NCBI GenBank assembly: GCA_003266145.1
Contig: MVJJ01000017.1
Location: forward strand, 1 to 6,573
Length of the DNA: 6,573 nt
Source of the DNA: Methanosphaera sp. SHI613
GTDB taxonomy: Archaea; Methanobacteriota; Methanobacteria; Methanobacteriales; Methanobacteriaceae
Direction: 5' to 3'
The notes under the pieces were generated by a model that worked only from the letters and a program-made list of their open reading frames with translations, was not told the DNA's origin and searched no databases. Each line of letters opens with the position of its first letter. The first letter of the stretch is position 1. A program made the position numbers and the translations under genes. This document shows, one piece after another, positions 1 to 6,573 of this stretch.

Positions 1-3000
1 ATCATTCAACACCTCAGTATACCTGGAAAATAATGAGGACGTAAGGGCAAAGGCAAACAACCCCTACGTACATTACCTGCAAAGAGGAAAAAAGGAAGGC
101 CGTGTACCGCTTAAGACAAAGAAAATGGAAAGACACGACAGGGATTATGAAAATTACATAGCACACCAGGTTGACATAATCGAAAAATCAGGATTGTTTG
201 ACAAGGAGTATTACCTTCAAAAATATGAGGAGGTAAAATACTATCTGATGAATCCTATTGAACATTACATCATCAAAGGAGCATATGAGGGAAAAAATCC
301 TTCACGTGATTTTAACTCAAACTACTACCTATACTACAATCCGGACGTTAAAGAAAACAAGGAAAATCCACTTGTTCACTATATAACCAAAGGCAAAAAA
401 GAGGGACGTGGAAGAACAATAAGCCACCTTGTAAATAAGGATGAAAAATCCTATGAAAGGGAAATATATGAAAAGACAAGGGAGTTCGGCTACACAAAAT
501 ATGACAACAATGCACCGATGGTATCAATCATACTGTTAAATAGGGATGGAGCACATCATTTAAGACGGCTCTTTAACACCTTCAAGGAAAGAACGACATA
601 TCCAAACTATGAGCTGATAATAGTAGACAACAGCTCCAGTGATGAATCAATAGAGATAATCAACTCACATGAAGAGTTACCTATAACATTAATAGAAAAC
701 GACGTCAACAGAAGCTTTTCATATGCAAATAACCAGGCAGTAGAGGTAGCAAAGGGTGATTATCTGCTGTTTTTGAACAATGACATGGAGGTATGTGTGG
801 GATGGCTAAATCATCTGATGGACACAGCATTATCAGACAGCAATATAGGAGCCGTAGGTTCAAAGCTAATCTATCCCGACGCGTCATCCTCGGTATACAA
901 CATTGAAAAGTCATACACAATACAACATGCAGGAATAGTCTTCAATCAAAAGGACGGCTATGTAAGACCGTATAACAAGGATAATGGAATGGCATATGAA
1001 TTCGAGGACAACACTCCAAAAGAAAGGGTGGCCGTCACAGCCGCTACACTTCTGGTGGAAAAATCCAAGTATGAAGAGGTAGGAGGATTTGATAATGACT
1101 ATGAATACGGATTTGAAGACGTTGATTTATGTCTAAAGTTATATAAACATGGATATAAGAACTATTATAATCCAAAATCAGTACTCTTCCATTATGAATT
1201 CGGTACACAGGAATCAAATGAAGCGGAAATAGTAAAAAATCGTAGAATACGTAATAAAGAAGTATTTACTAAAAAATGGAACACCTGGCTTAAAAGAGAA
1301 GTTTTCCTTGATAAGATAAACAACAGACACTTATTCACGGACAATCCATTAAAAGTTGGACTGGTGGTATCACAAAGAGGAAAAAACGTACAGGCGGGAG
1401 ATTTCTTCACTGCACTGGGATTATCCGACAGTCTAGTCAAACTCGGCTATAAAACAGAGTTCTTGGCAATAAATCACAGTGAATATGAAAACAGCGCATA
1501 TGAAGTTGACGGCGACATTGACATAGTCATATCCCTACTGGACAAATATGACATCAATCAGATAAAATCCGACAATACAATGCTGATAAAGATTGCATGG
1601 GTAAGAAATTGGATAGAAAGGTGGGTCCAACAGGATTTCTTCGAAGACTTTGATTTGATACTGGCATCCAGTAAAAAGGCAATAGACTATATCAAACAGC
1701 ACACGGGATTCAACCCAATACTATTCCCAATAGCAACGGATACTGGAATGTTCAACAAGTACCTTCAGCCTACCGATGAATACAAATGCGATTACTGTTT
1801 TACAGGCAGTTTCTGGAATGCAGATAGGGACATCATAAGCTGTCTAAGCCCTGATGACTTGAAGTACACATTTAACCTCTATGGTGCAAACTGGGAGAAA
1901 CTGCCACACCTACGAAAATATCACAAAGGATTTATAAACTACAATCAAATGCCGCAGCTATACGCTTCAACTGAACTTGTAATAGATGATGCCAATCACG
2001 TAACAAAGGAGTATGGATCTGTAAACAGCAGAGTATTCGATGCAATAGCATCCGGAAAGCTTGTAATAACCAACGGTACACTTGGAAATGATGAACTCTT
2101 CGGTGGACTGATGCCCGAGTATCATTCCAAAGAGGAGTTAAGCCAACAGATAGAATACTACATGCAAAATAAGGATAAACGTGACGAATTGGTAAATAAG
2201 TTACAGGATATCGTATATAATCATCATACCTATGATATAAGAGCAAAGGAATTCATATCCATAATCACAGATTATGTCATGCATCCTAAGGTGTTAATCA
2301 AGGCGCCAATACCAAGAAGCAAGAACAAGTTCGAATGGGGCGATTATTTCTTTGGAAGAAACCTTCAAAGGCAATTCAATGACAAGTCATACTACTCAAA
2401 GATACAGCTGCTTGATGACTGGGATAACTTGAATGACGGTTTATACGACATCATACTGGTACTGAGGGGATTATCCGTTTATACACCAAAATCCCAGCAT
2501 TATAACATAATGTGGAACATATCCCATCCTGATGACATAACATTGAAGGAGTACAATAGCTTCGATAAGATCTATGTCGCATCAACATATTGGGCAGACA
2601 AACTCAAAGATTTGGTGGAAGTTGAAGTAGAAAGCCTTCTTCAATGTACAGATATCAATAAGTTCAAAAGACAATATGATCCAGAATATGATACCGAACT
2701 GTTATTCGTTGGAAACTCAAGGCTCATATATAGAAAGATCTTAAAGGACTTACTACCTACCAATCATGAGCTAAGGGTATATGGTGCCATGTGGGAGTCT
2801 CTTATTGATGAAAAGTATCTCTACGGGGAGCACATATCAAATGATGAGTTGTACAAGGCATACTCATCTACCAGAATACTGTTGAATGACCACTGGGATG
2901 ACATGAGAGAAAGAGGATTCATATCCAACAGGATATTCGATGCTATAGCATGCGGTACGGTAATACTCACTGATCACGTAAGAGGCATAGAAGACTTATT

Positions 3001-3163
3001 CCCTGGAGCCGTCGTATACTATGATGATGCAAATCAACTAGAGGATAAGATACAGGAGGCCTTGAAGATAGAATCTGTCGATTCTGACTTGGTAAAAGAG
3101 CATACATATGAAAGAAGAGTACAGAAAATAATTGATGACTATAACAAGAAGCAATCTGTTTAA
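1..3163 (+). CDS. Multi-domain glycosyltransferase (repeats + GT2 + two CgeB-like GT-B modules), 5' partial
   Basis: The frame is open from base 2 to the TAA at 3161-3163, giving 1053 visible residues. The first in-frame ATG (125) is residue 42, but residues 2-37 before it form a repeat unit like those after it, so the true start lies upstream. Residues 1-139 hold three repeat units. A GT2-type domain follows at about 172-401: VSIILLNRDG opening, DNSSSDES nucleotide-binding segment, LNND (258-261) in the DXD position, and GFEDVD (370-375) near the expected catalytic acid. Two related GT-B modules follow (about 451-761 and 762-1049), each with a late RxFDAIAxG motif as in CgeB/Glyco_trans_1_2 proteins. 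No signal peptide or membrane segment is seen in the visible part, so it should be soluble and cytoplasmic. By family it transfers several sugars to a surface polysaccharide or glycoprotein glycan; donor and acceptor are unknown. The neighbouring SNF2 gene is convergent and gives no clue. Confidence is high for the class and low for the substrate. Confidence 0.93.
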   Translation, partial: SFNTSVYLENNEDVRAKANNPYVHYLQRGKKEGRVPLKTKKMERHDRDYENYIAHQVDIIEKSGLFDKEYYLQKYEEVKYYLMNPIEHYIIKGAYEGKNPSRDFNSNYYLYYNPDVKENKENPLVHYITKGKKEGRGRTISHLVNKDEKSYEREIYEKTREFGYTKYDNNAPMVSIILLNRDGAHHLRRLFNTFKERTTYPNYELIIVDNSSSDESIEIINSHEELPITLIENDVNRSFSYANNQAVEVAKGDYLLFLNNDMEVCVGWLNHLMDTALSDSNIGAVGSKLIYPDASSSVYNIEKSYTIQHAGIVFNQKDGYVRPYNKDNGMAYEFEDNTPKERVAVTAATLLVEKSKYEEVGGFDNDYEYGFEDVDLCLKLYKHGYKNYYNPKSVLFHYEFGTQESNEAEIVKNRRIRNKEVFTKKWNTWLKREVFLDKINNRHLFTDNPLKVGLVVSQRGKNVQAGDFFTALGLSDSLVKLGYKTEFLAINHSEYENSAYEVDGDIDIVISLLDKYDINQIKSDNTMLIKIAWVRNWIERWVQQDFFEDFDLILASSKKAIDYIKQHTGFNPILFPIATDTGMFNKYLQPTDEYKCDYCFTGSFWNADRDIISCLSPDDLKYTFNLYGANWEKLPHLRKYHKGFINYNQMPQLYASTELVIDDANHVTKEYGSVNSRVFDAIASGKLVITNGTLGNDELFGGLMPEYHSKEELSQQIEYYMQNKDKRDELVNKLQDIVYNHHTYDIRAKEFISIITDYVMHPKVLIKAPIPRSKNKFEWGDYFFGRNLQRQFNDKSYYSKIQLLDDWDNLNDGLYDIILVLRGLSVYTPKSQHYNIMWNISHPDDITLKEYNSFDKIYVASTYWADKLKDLVEVEVESLLQCTDINKFKRQYDPEYDTELLFVGNSRLIYRKILKDLLPTNHELRVYGAMWESLIDEKYLYGEHISNDELYKAYSSTRILLNDHWDDMRERGFISNRIFDAIACGTVILTDHVRGIEDLFPGAVVYYDDANQLEDKIQEALKIESVDSDLVKEHTYERRVQKIIDDYNKKQSV
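5..418 (+). repeat. Three copies of a ~38-residue repeat at the N-terminus of the glycosyltransferase
   Basis: Unit 1 is at 5-112, unit 2 at 197-310 and unit 3 at 311-418. Each begins with Phe plus a polar residue (FNTS, FDKE, FNSN), then Y-L and an acidic-Val step (NEDV, YEEV, NPDV), then NP..HY (NPYVHY, NPIEHY, NPLVHY), and ends in G..EG (GKKEG, GAYEG, GKKEG). Units 2 and 3 abut without a linker; about 27 residues separate units 1 and 2. Further copies may lie upstream. Similar YYL..NPDV...HY...G..EGR units are known beside many bacterial and archaeal glycosyltransferases that make surface polysaccharides. Their role is not firmly established; a binding or scaffolding function is inference. 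The similarity is at protein level, not a DNA tandem repeat. Confidence 0.85.
515..1204 (+). other. GT2 (GT-A fold) catalytic domain within the glycosyltransferase
   Basis: The segment opens with a beta strand PMVSIILLNRDG and continues with the TYPNYELIIVDNSSSDES pattern typical of GT2 enzymes. It then shows NRSFSYANNQA, the LNNDMEV segment that takes the DXD metal/nucleotide position, a TAATLLVEKS strand, and GGFDNDYEYGFEDVDLC, where the ED pair matches the usual base region. This pattern is closest to rhamnosyltransferase-like GT2 proteins. The metal-binding motif is NND rather than a strict DXD, which is common in this subgroup. All expected blocks are present and in order, so the domain should be active. 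The sugar cannot be told from sequence. Confidence 0.88.
1352..3148 (+). other. Tandem pair of related CgeB-like GT-B modules within the glycosyltransferase
   Basis: Module A is about 1352-2284 and module B about 2285-3148. Both open with a beta strand followed by GDFF or GDYF. Both have a mid-domain strand ending in a DLILAS or DKIYVAS step, then an FTGS or FVGN step with a YGA.WE motif (YGANWE, YGAMWE). Both end with Y.S......D...........S.R.FDAIA.G and then a DELF or EDLF acidic step. The VFDAIASG and IFDAIACG motifs lie exactly 300 codons apart, and about 20 of 22 bases match there (2034-2055 against 2934-2955). Module B has the fuller canonical motif (NDHWDDMRERGF); module A reads DDANHVTKEYGS at that place. 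This points to an internal duplication followed by divergence. Both look intact, but differing specificity is inference. Confidence 0.82.
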
Positions 3164-3192
3164 AAAAAGGGATTAATGGGTAAAGCTTTACC
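3162..3192 (-). terminator. Possible 3' end for the SNF2 transcript: palindrome followed by T7
   Basis: GGTAAAGCTTTACC at 3179-3192 is a perfect 14-base palindrome able to form a 5-base-pair stem with an AGCT loop, plus a possible G-U pair outside. Read on the minus strand it is followed after 10 bases by seven Ts (3168-3162), which overlap the stop codon of the glycosyltransferase. The gap is longer than in a classical bacterial intrinsic terminator. Archaeal terminators need mainly the T-tract, so a 3' end here is plausible but unproven. Confidence 0.45.
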
Positions 3193-3308
3193 TTCATATA
3201 TTATTATAATGATAGTTTGTTGAAGTTGTTATATAATGACTACCATGACAACTACTTTATAATAATTCTATTTTTTGAATTTTAATCTGTCCAATAGTCT
3301 TTGTCCAA
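3164..3308. other. Convergent intergenic gap, no gene seen
   Basis: This 145-base AT-rich space separates the two facing stop codons. It contains one perfect palindrome, T-tracts for both directions, a weak 6-base inverted pair (3224-3229 with 3248-3253, 18-base loop) and a TGTCCAAT direct repeat (3288-3295 and 3302-3309). No ORF, tRNA or conserved RNA fold is recognisable. Its only supportable role is 3'-end formation for both flanking transcripts. Confidence 0.8.
3267..3283 (+). terminator. Possible T-tract terminator for the glycosyltransferase transcript
   Basis: About 105 bases after the stop there is a T-rich stretch on the plus strand: T6 at 3271-3276, then T4 at 3280-3283. A weak inverted pair (AGTTGT 3224-3229 with ACAACT 3248-3253) lies upstream but is not adjacent. 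U-rich tracts without strong hairpins are the usual archaeal terminator form. The call rests only on composition and location between convergent genes. Confidence 0.4.
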
Positions 3309-6300
3309 TCATATTCTAAGTCTTAATATTTCCCTAAGTTCTTCGTTAGACAGTTCCGTTATGAATGTTTCATCTGTGCTGATGCTTTTTTCTGCTAGAT
3401 CACTCTTGTTTTTAAGCATGTCATTTATGCTTTCTTCAAGTGTTCCTTTTGTGATGAATCTGTATACCATCACATCATTTTTTTGGCCGATTCGATGTAC
3501 ACGGTCGGTTGCCTGATTTTCTATTGCCGGATTCCACCATAGGTCATAGTGGATGACATTTTGTGCTGCTGTAAGGTTTAATCCTGTTCCACCAGTCTTC
3601 AGTGTTGCCACAAGTATTTTATATTCCTCTTCTTCTTGAAATGCGTCAATGACTTGAGATTTTTGTTTTTGTGTCTGAGAGCCGTGAAGGAATAACACTT
3701 CTGTTTTAAGTTTCTTGGATATCAGTTCCTGGATTATTTTTCCCATTTCAACATATTGGGTGAATATCAACACTTTTTCATTCATGTCGAGTATGTTTTC
3801 TAAGGTTTCGGTCAAAAGCTCCATTTTTCCCGATTCCTTGATTGTCGCATCCTTTGACTTCAGGTATTGTGCCGGGTGGTTGCATGTTTGTTTTAGGCAG
3901 GTTATTAGTTTTAGGATATGTCCCTTTCTTTCAAAGTCCATAGATTCTTCTATTGTTTCAAATAATCCATCCATCAGATTAGTATATAGATTAATCTGCT
4001 TTTTTGTCAAAGTGCAGTATATATCGTTTACGAACTTCTCAGGTAGTTCTTTCCTGATTTCATCATCACTTTTGAGTCTTCTAAGGACAAATGGCTTTGC
4101 TATTGTTTTGAGGTTGTTCAATACCTTTTCATCTTCTAGTTTTTCTATTGGCTTGACATATCTTGTTTTGAAGTCTTCCAAACTTGACAGATATCCCTTG
4201 TTTACGAAGTCAAATATTGACCAGTAGTCCGTCAGCCTGTTTTCTATTGGTGTTCCGGTTATTGCTATTTTGTTGAATGCTGGTAATTCTTTGATTGCAT
4301 GCGTCTGTTTTGTACTTGGATTTTTGATGTTCTGAGCCTCATCTATTACATAGATAAACCATGTCTCGTTTAGAAAATGATCTATGTCCTGTCGTATCAT
4401 GCTGTATGATGTTAGTATGATGTCACATCGTTGGGAGGGGAATTTTCTATTGGGTCCATGGTATATGTGGTAGGATAGTTCCGGTGTGAACTTCTCTATT
4501 TCCTGCTGCCAGTTTGATAGCAATGTTGGTGGTACAACAATCAGTGATTGTCTGGTTTCCACAGGATTTCTTTCCTTGAAGTAGAGAATGGCAGCCAACA
4601 CCTGCACCGTTTTTCCCAGCCCCATGTCATCGGCCAGAATGCTTCCGAATCCGCTTTTGATGTTCTGTATCAGCCAGGAGTATCCTATTTTCTGGTATGG
4701 CCGTAGTGTTGCATTTAAACTTTGAGGTACTTCATAGAGCCTTGATGTTTTTATGAGTTTTCTGAAGTTGTCGCTTAGCTTGATTTTCATGTCATAGTAT
4801 TCCTCCAGGATTGCATAGTGAAGTATTTCATCACTGTTTTCTTTTTGTTTGAGTAGCCACATGTTTCCTTTCAGCCGGCGGAAGGTGGGTCCAGGGACTA
4901 TGTATATCTTGTCATCTACTTTTATCATTTCATTATGGTCGTCGGTTATTTCGTCAAATCTTTCTAGTTCAAGTTGGGTATCATTTAGTCCTATCTTCCA
5001 TAGGTAATTGTCACTTATCCTGTCTAACTGGAAAGTACTTTTATCCAAGTTTATATCCAGAATCAGTTCCAGTTTGCTGTCTATGATTTTGAAGGGGTTG
5101 TGTAGTTCAACGTTAACGTAGGGCAGTAATTTCATTATATCTTCCCTAAAGATGAGAAAGTCTTTATTGCTCATTGTTATTTTCTCGTATAGGGTATTTT
5201 TGATTTTATGTTGGCTAAATAGGTCATATATTCTTTTAAGATTTTTCAGTTGATCCACATCTGCCTCATTAATGCTTTTATAACTATCATTTTTCCTTAT
5301 TTTTATTTCAATGTCAAGGTTATCGTCTATAAACATTGCATAGCTGTATTCTAGCTCATTCATGTAGAAAACGGAGAGCTGTCTTTGAATATTTTCAACC
5401 GTATTCTCATATTTATTTTCAAATTTCAGTTTATTGGCAGTAAATAGTTTAAATCCTGTGTTGGAAATGTTTTCAAAGGATGTAACCTGATTTTTTCTGA
5501 TGGCGTAACTGATTAGGCCATTTGTTATCAGACTAACAATGATTATCACTTGATTTTCTTTTGAAAGCCTCTGGCCGTTTAATGTAACTAAATCATCAGG
5601 ACAACTGTCGTAATATTTTTTACAGTAATTTATGACATTGCTATCATAGAATGATGGAATCCAACGGATTTGATACGTATTTTTTGTAGTGAAAATCTCG
5701 GGCATTATTGCGTTGTGATTAATTAATCTGTATGTTAACGTTACTAGTTGTATTAGATATGCTGTCCGTTCATCAAGTTCTTCATGTTCTGCCTGGTTAA
5801 GAAAGATAAATAGCTTCTCATCTGTGTTAATCTTACCAATTCCTCTTAGAGTGTAGTCCTCATCGATGTCGAATTTCATTACTTTTTTCTCGTTCCGGTT
5901 TTCCGGAAAATAATCATTTTTTCCTTTTTTGGATTTGATGCTTGTATTGGTATTATTATTATAATCAATGAAAGCTTTAGGAGTATTACCTTTTTGTGAA
6001 AGTGAATTTATTTCATTATTTAGCAATTCAAACAGGTCATCATAGATGAAATTAAAGCTTTTGGTTGGATATTCAACGTTTTTAATAAGAGTCATATTTG
6101 CATCATATAAGTTACTTAAAGTTGCATCATCACCGGTGGGCTTAAATTTTAAATCAAGAATATCATCAAGTGTTTTAAGGGGGTATGTGATTTTCCTGCT
6201 TAGGTCTAATCCCCTAATCTTAAATATCAGGAACTTATTCTTCTCCAGCCTGCGGTTAAACTCCTTAAGAAGGGATAGTGTATCGATTATGTTATCCTTT

Positions 6301-6573
6301 TTGTCGTCATATGAACATTCAATGTCCATCTCATCCAAACTTTCAGGCAGTATCTTTATTCCGGCATCCAGCAAATCATCTGGTAATGTCTTGTTAATGA
6401 CCTTGAATGTGTTGATGGGATTTTCATCAACAATTTTACGTAGCTTGTCCTTTTGATTGTCCGTAAATTCCTTAAATGTAATCTTGACATGATTAAAATC
6501 GTGCTTTCCATGACTAATATGTCCACTTAATACGTTGCCTGTAATTTCAACGGAGTTTATGTCCTTGTATGGA
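3309..6573 (-). CDS. SNF2-family DNA-dependent ATPase with fused SWIM-like N-terminal region, 5' partial
   Basis: The frame runs from the TGA at 3309-3311 to the right edge with no stop, giving 1087 visible residues (numbered from the codon at 6570-6572). An internal TTG at 6372-6374 could pass as a start, but homologous-looking sequence continues upstream, so the start lies outside. Residues 1-121 resemble the SWIM-protein family. An Asn/Lys-rich linker lies at about 204-217, and a DUF3670-like stretch at about 491-576. The two RecA-like lobes follow: LRPYQ (623-627), DMGLGKT Walker A (649-655), VVPPTLLSNW (679-688), DEAQ (744-747), TGTPIENR (772-779), FVLRRLK (828-834), CNHP (897-900), VLIFTQY (934-940), TGGTGLNLT (993-1001) and QATDRVHRIGQ (1020-1030). 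All ATPase motifs are intact, so it should be an ATP-driven double-stranded DNA translocase of superfamily 2. Its target (transcription complexes, archaeal histones, repair intermediates) is not shown by the sequence. DEAQ in place of DEAH is usual in this subgroup. Confidence 0.95.
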   Translation of the reverse strand, partial: PYKDINSVEITGNVLSGHISHGKHDFNHVKITFKEFTDNQKDKLRKIVDENPINTFKVINKTLPDDLLDAGIKILPESLDEMDIECSYDDKKDNIIDTLSLLKEFNRRLEKNKFLIFKIRGLDLSRKITYPLKTLDDILDLKFKPTGDDATLSNLYDANMTLIKNVEYPTKSFNFIYDDLFELLNNEINSLSQKGNTPKAFIDYNNNTNTSIKSKKGKNDYFPENRNEKKVMKFDIDEDYTLRGIGKINTDEKLFIFLNQAEHEELDERTAYLIQLVTLTYRLINHNAIMPEIFTTKNTYQIRWIPSFYDSNVINYCKKYYDSCPDDLVTLNGQRLSKENQVIIIVSLITNGLISYAIRKNQVTSFENISNTGFKLFTANKLKFENKYENTVENIQRQLSVFYMNELEYSYAMFIDDNLDIEIKIRKNDSYKSINEADVDQLKNLKRIYDLFSQHKIKNTLYEKITMSNKDFLIFREDIMKLLPYVNVELHNPFKIIDSKLELILDINLDKSTFQLDRISDNYLWKIGLNDTQLELERFDEITDDHNEMIKVDDKIYIVPGPTFRRLKGNMWLLKQKENSDEILHYAILEEYYDMKIKLSDNFRKLIKTSRLYEVPQSLNATLRPYQKIGYSWLIQNIKSGFGSILADDMGLGKTVQVLAAILYFKERNPVETRQSLIVVPPTLLSNWQQEIEKFTPELSYHIYHGPNRKFPSQRCDIILTSYSMIRQDIDHFLNETWFIYVIDEAQNIKNPSTKQTHAIKELPAFNKIAITGTPIENRLTDYWSIFDFVNKGYLSSLEDFKTRYVKPIEKLEDEKVLNNLKTIAKPFVLRRLKSDDEIRKELPEKFVNDIYCTLTKKQINLYTNLMDGLFETIEESMDFERKGHILKLITCLKQTCNHPAQYLKSKDATIKESGKMELLTETLENILDMNEKVLIFTQYVEMGKIIQELISKKLKTEVLFLHGSQTQKQKSQVIDAFQEEEEYKILVATLKTGGTGLNLTAAQNVIHYDLWWNPAIENQATDRVHRIGQKNDVMVYRFITKGTLEESINDMLKNKSDLAEKSISTDETFITELSNEELREILRLRI
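4817..5072 (-). other. DUF3670-like segment just before the SNF2 ATPase lobes
   Basis: Residues about 491-576 (a strand-rich block with SKLELILDINLD, YLWKIGLNDTQLELERF and KVDDKIYIVPGP) match the pattern of the SNF2-associated domain DUF3670: a hydrophobic strand, an aromatic-W-x-I/L-x-L-G/N-D step, a xxEF-like turn, and a final strand reading as valine/isoleucine with G or D before it. It joins directly to the helical stretch leading into LRPYQ. In the family this domain always precedes the ATPase core; its biochemical role is not established. The boundaries are approximate. Confidence 0.55.
6210..6573 (-). other. SWIM-protein-like N-terminal region with degraded zinc-binding motif
   Basis: The order of features follows, from memory, the stand-alone SWIM zinc-finger proteins encoded beside prokaryotic SNF2 genes. 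A beta-rich start has a VEITGNVLSG step, then KITFKEF, then an ENP helix end, then LPDDLLDAGIKILPES (like the family's GEMPEDIEE...GLSLFP), then C86, and finally FLIFKIRG (114-121; family FLLF.LRG). In the family a CxCP...CxH motif precedes this last block. Here the segment reads ECSYDDKKDNI: C86 is kept, but the other ligand positions appear as Y88, K92 and N94. Zinc binding is therefore unlikely. The assignment comes from motif order and has not been tested by a profile search. Confidence 0.62.

Noticed and set aside
705..3197. Several minus-strand ORFs of 71-104 codons inside or overlapping the end of the glycosyltransferase
   Set aside because: They lie opposite a strongly supported gene, have no recognisable domains, and are rich in Cys/His/Leu/Ser as expected from antisense reading.
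3192..3240. TATA-like AT-rich stretches (TTCATATATTA, TTATATAATG) that could be archaeal promoters
   Set aside because: They lie between convergent gene ends with no ORF or RNA downstream in either direction, so AT-richness alone explains them.
3224..3253. 6-base inverted repeat (AGTTGT/ACAACT)
   Set aside because: Short stem with an 18-base loop in AT-rich DNA; expected by chance and not adjacent to a T-tract.
3288..3309. TGTCCAAT direct repeat, 14-base spacing
   Set aside because: Only 8 bases, two copies, partly overlapping the SNF2 stop codon; no element or site is recognisable.
5923..5964. Asn/Lys/Thr-rich stretch in the SNF2 protein as a DNA microsatellite or insertion
   Set aside because: It is a short low-complexity linker between domains in an AT-rich genome; no exact DNA repeat unit or flanking duplication is seen.
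3301..6456. Plus-strand ORFs of 71-170 codons within the SNF2 gene
   Set aside because: They are antisense shadows of a gene with a complete set of helicase motifs; their Ser/Phe/Leu-rich composition is an artefact of frame.
3309..6573. SNF2 gene as a component of an anti-phage system (DISARM-like or similar)
   Set aside because: No methylase, nuclease, phospholipase D or other partner gene is in the window, and the SWIM/DUF3670-type architecture is common outside defence loci.

Overview
The window holds two large genes facing each other, both cut off at their 5' ends by the window edges, with a 145-base AT-rich gap between their stop codons. The DNA is AT-rich. Isoleucine ATA and arginine AGA/AGG codons are frequent. 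Together with the gene content (a large soluble multi-domain glycosyltransferase beside an SNF2 ATPase of the prokaryotic DUF3670/SWIM-associated type), this fits a low-GC archaeon of the Methanobacteriales (Methanosphaera or Methanobrevibacter-like) best. A low-GC Firmicute cannot be excluded: no rRNA, tRNA or promoter is present to settle it.

Left half (1-3163, plus strand): a multi-domain glycosyltransferase. The frame is open back to the first base of the window, and the residues before the first in-frame ATG (125) encode another copy of the N-terminal repeat, so that ATG is not the real start. The visible order is three copies of a roughly 38-residue repeat with an aromatic/NPDV/HY..G..EG pattern, one GT2 (GT-A fold) domain, then two tandem CgeB-like GT-B modules that are clearly related to each other. 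It probably builds a cell-surface glycan from the cytoplasmic side.

Middle (3164-3308): a convergent intergenic gap. It holds a perfect 14-base palindrome and T-tracts in both orientations, which are plausible transcription ends for the two genes. No gene, RNA or promoter is supportable there.

Right half (3309-6573, minus strand): an SNF2-family DNA-dependent ATPase with a full set of helicase motifs in its C-terminal half. The frame is open to the right edge of the window. The N-terminal segment resembles the SWIM zinc-finger protein that normally sits beside this type of SNF2 gene as a separate protein. Here it is in the same reading frame, and most of the zinc ligands appear to be gone.

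The two genes show no obvious functional link. They are convergent, so they are not an operon. The points most worth following are the fused, ligand-less SWIM-like domain and the three-transferase architecture of the left gene. I see no mobile element, CRISPR array or complete defence system.
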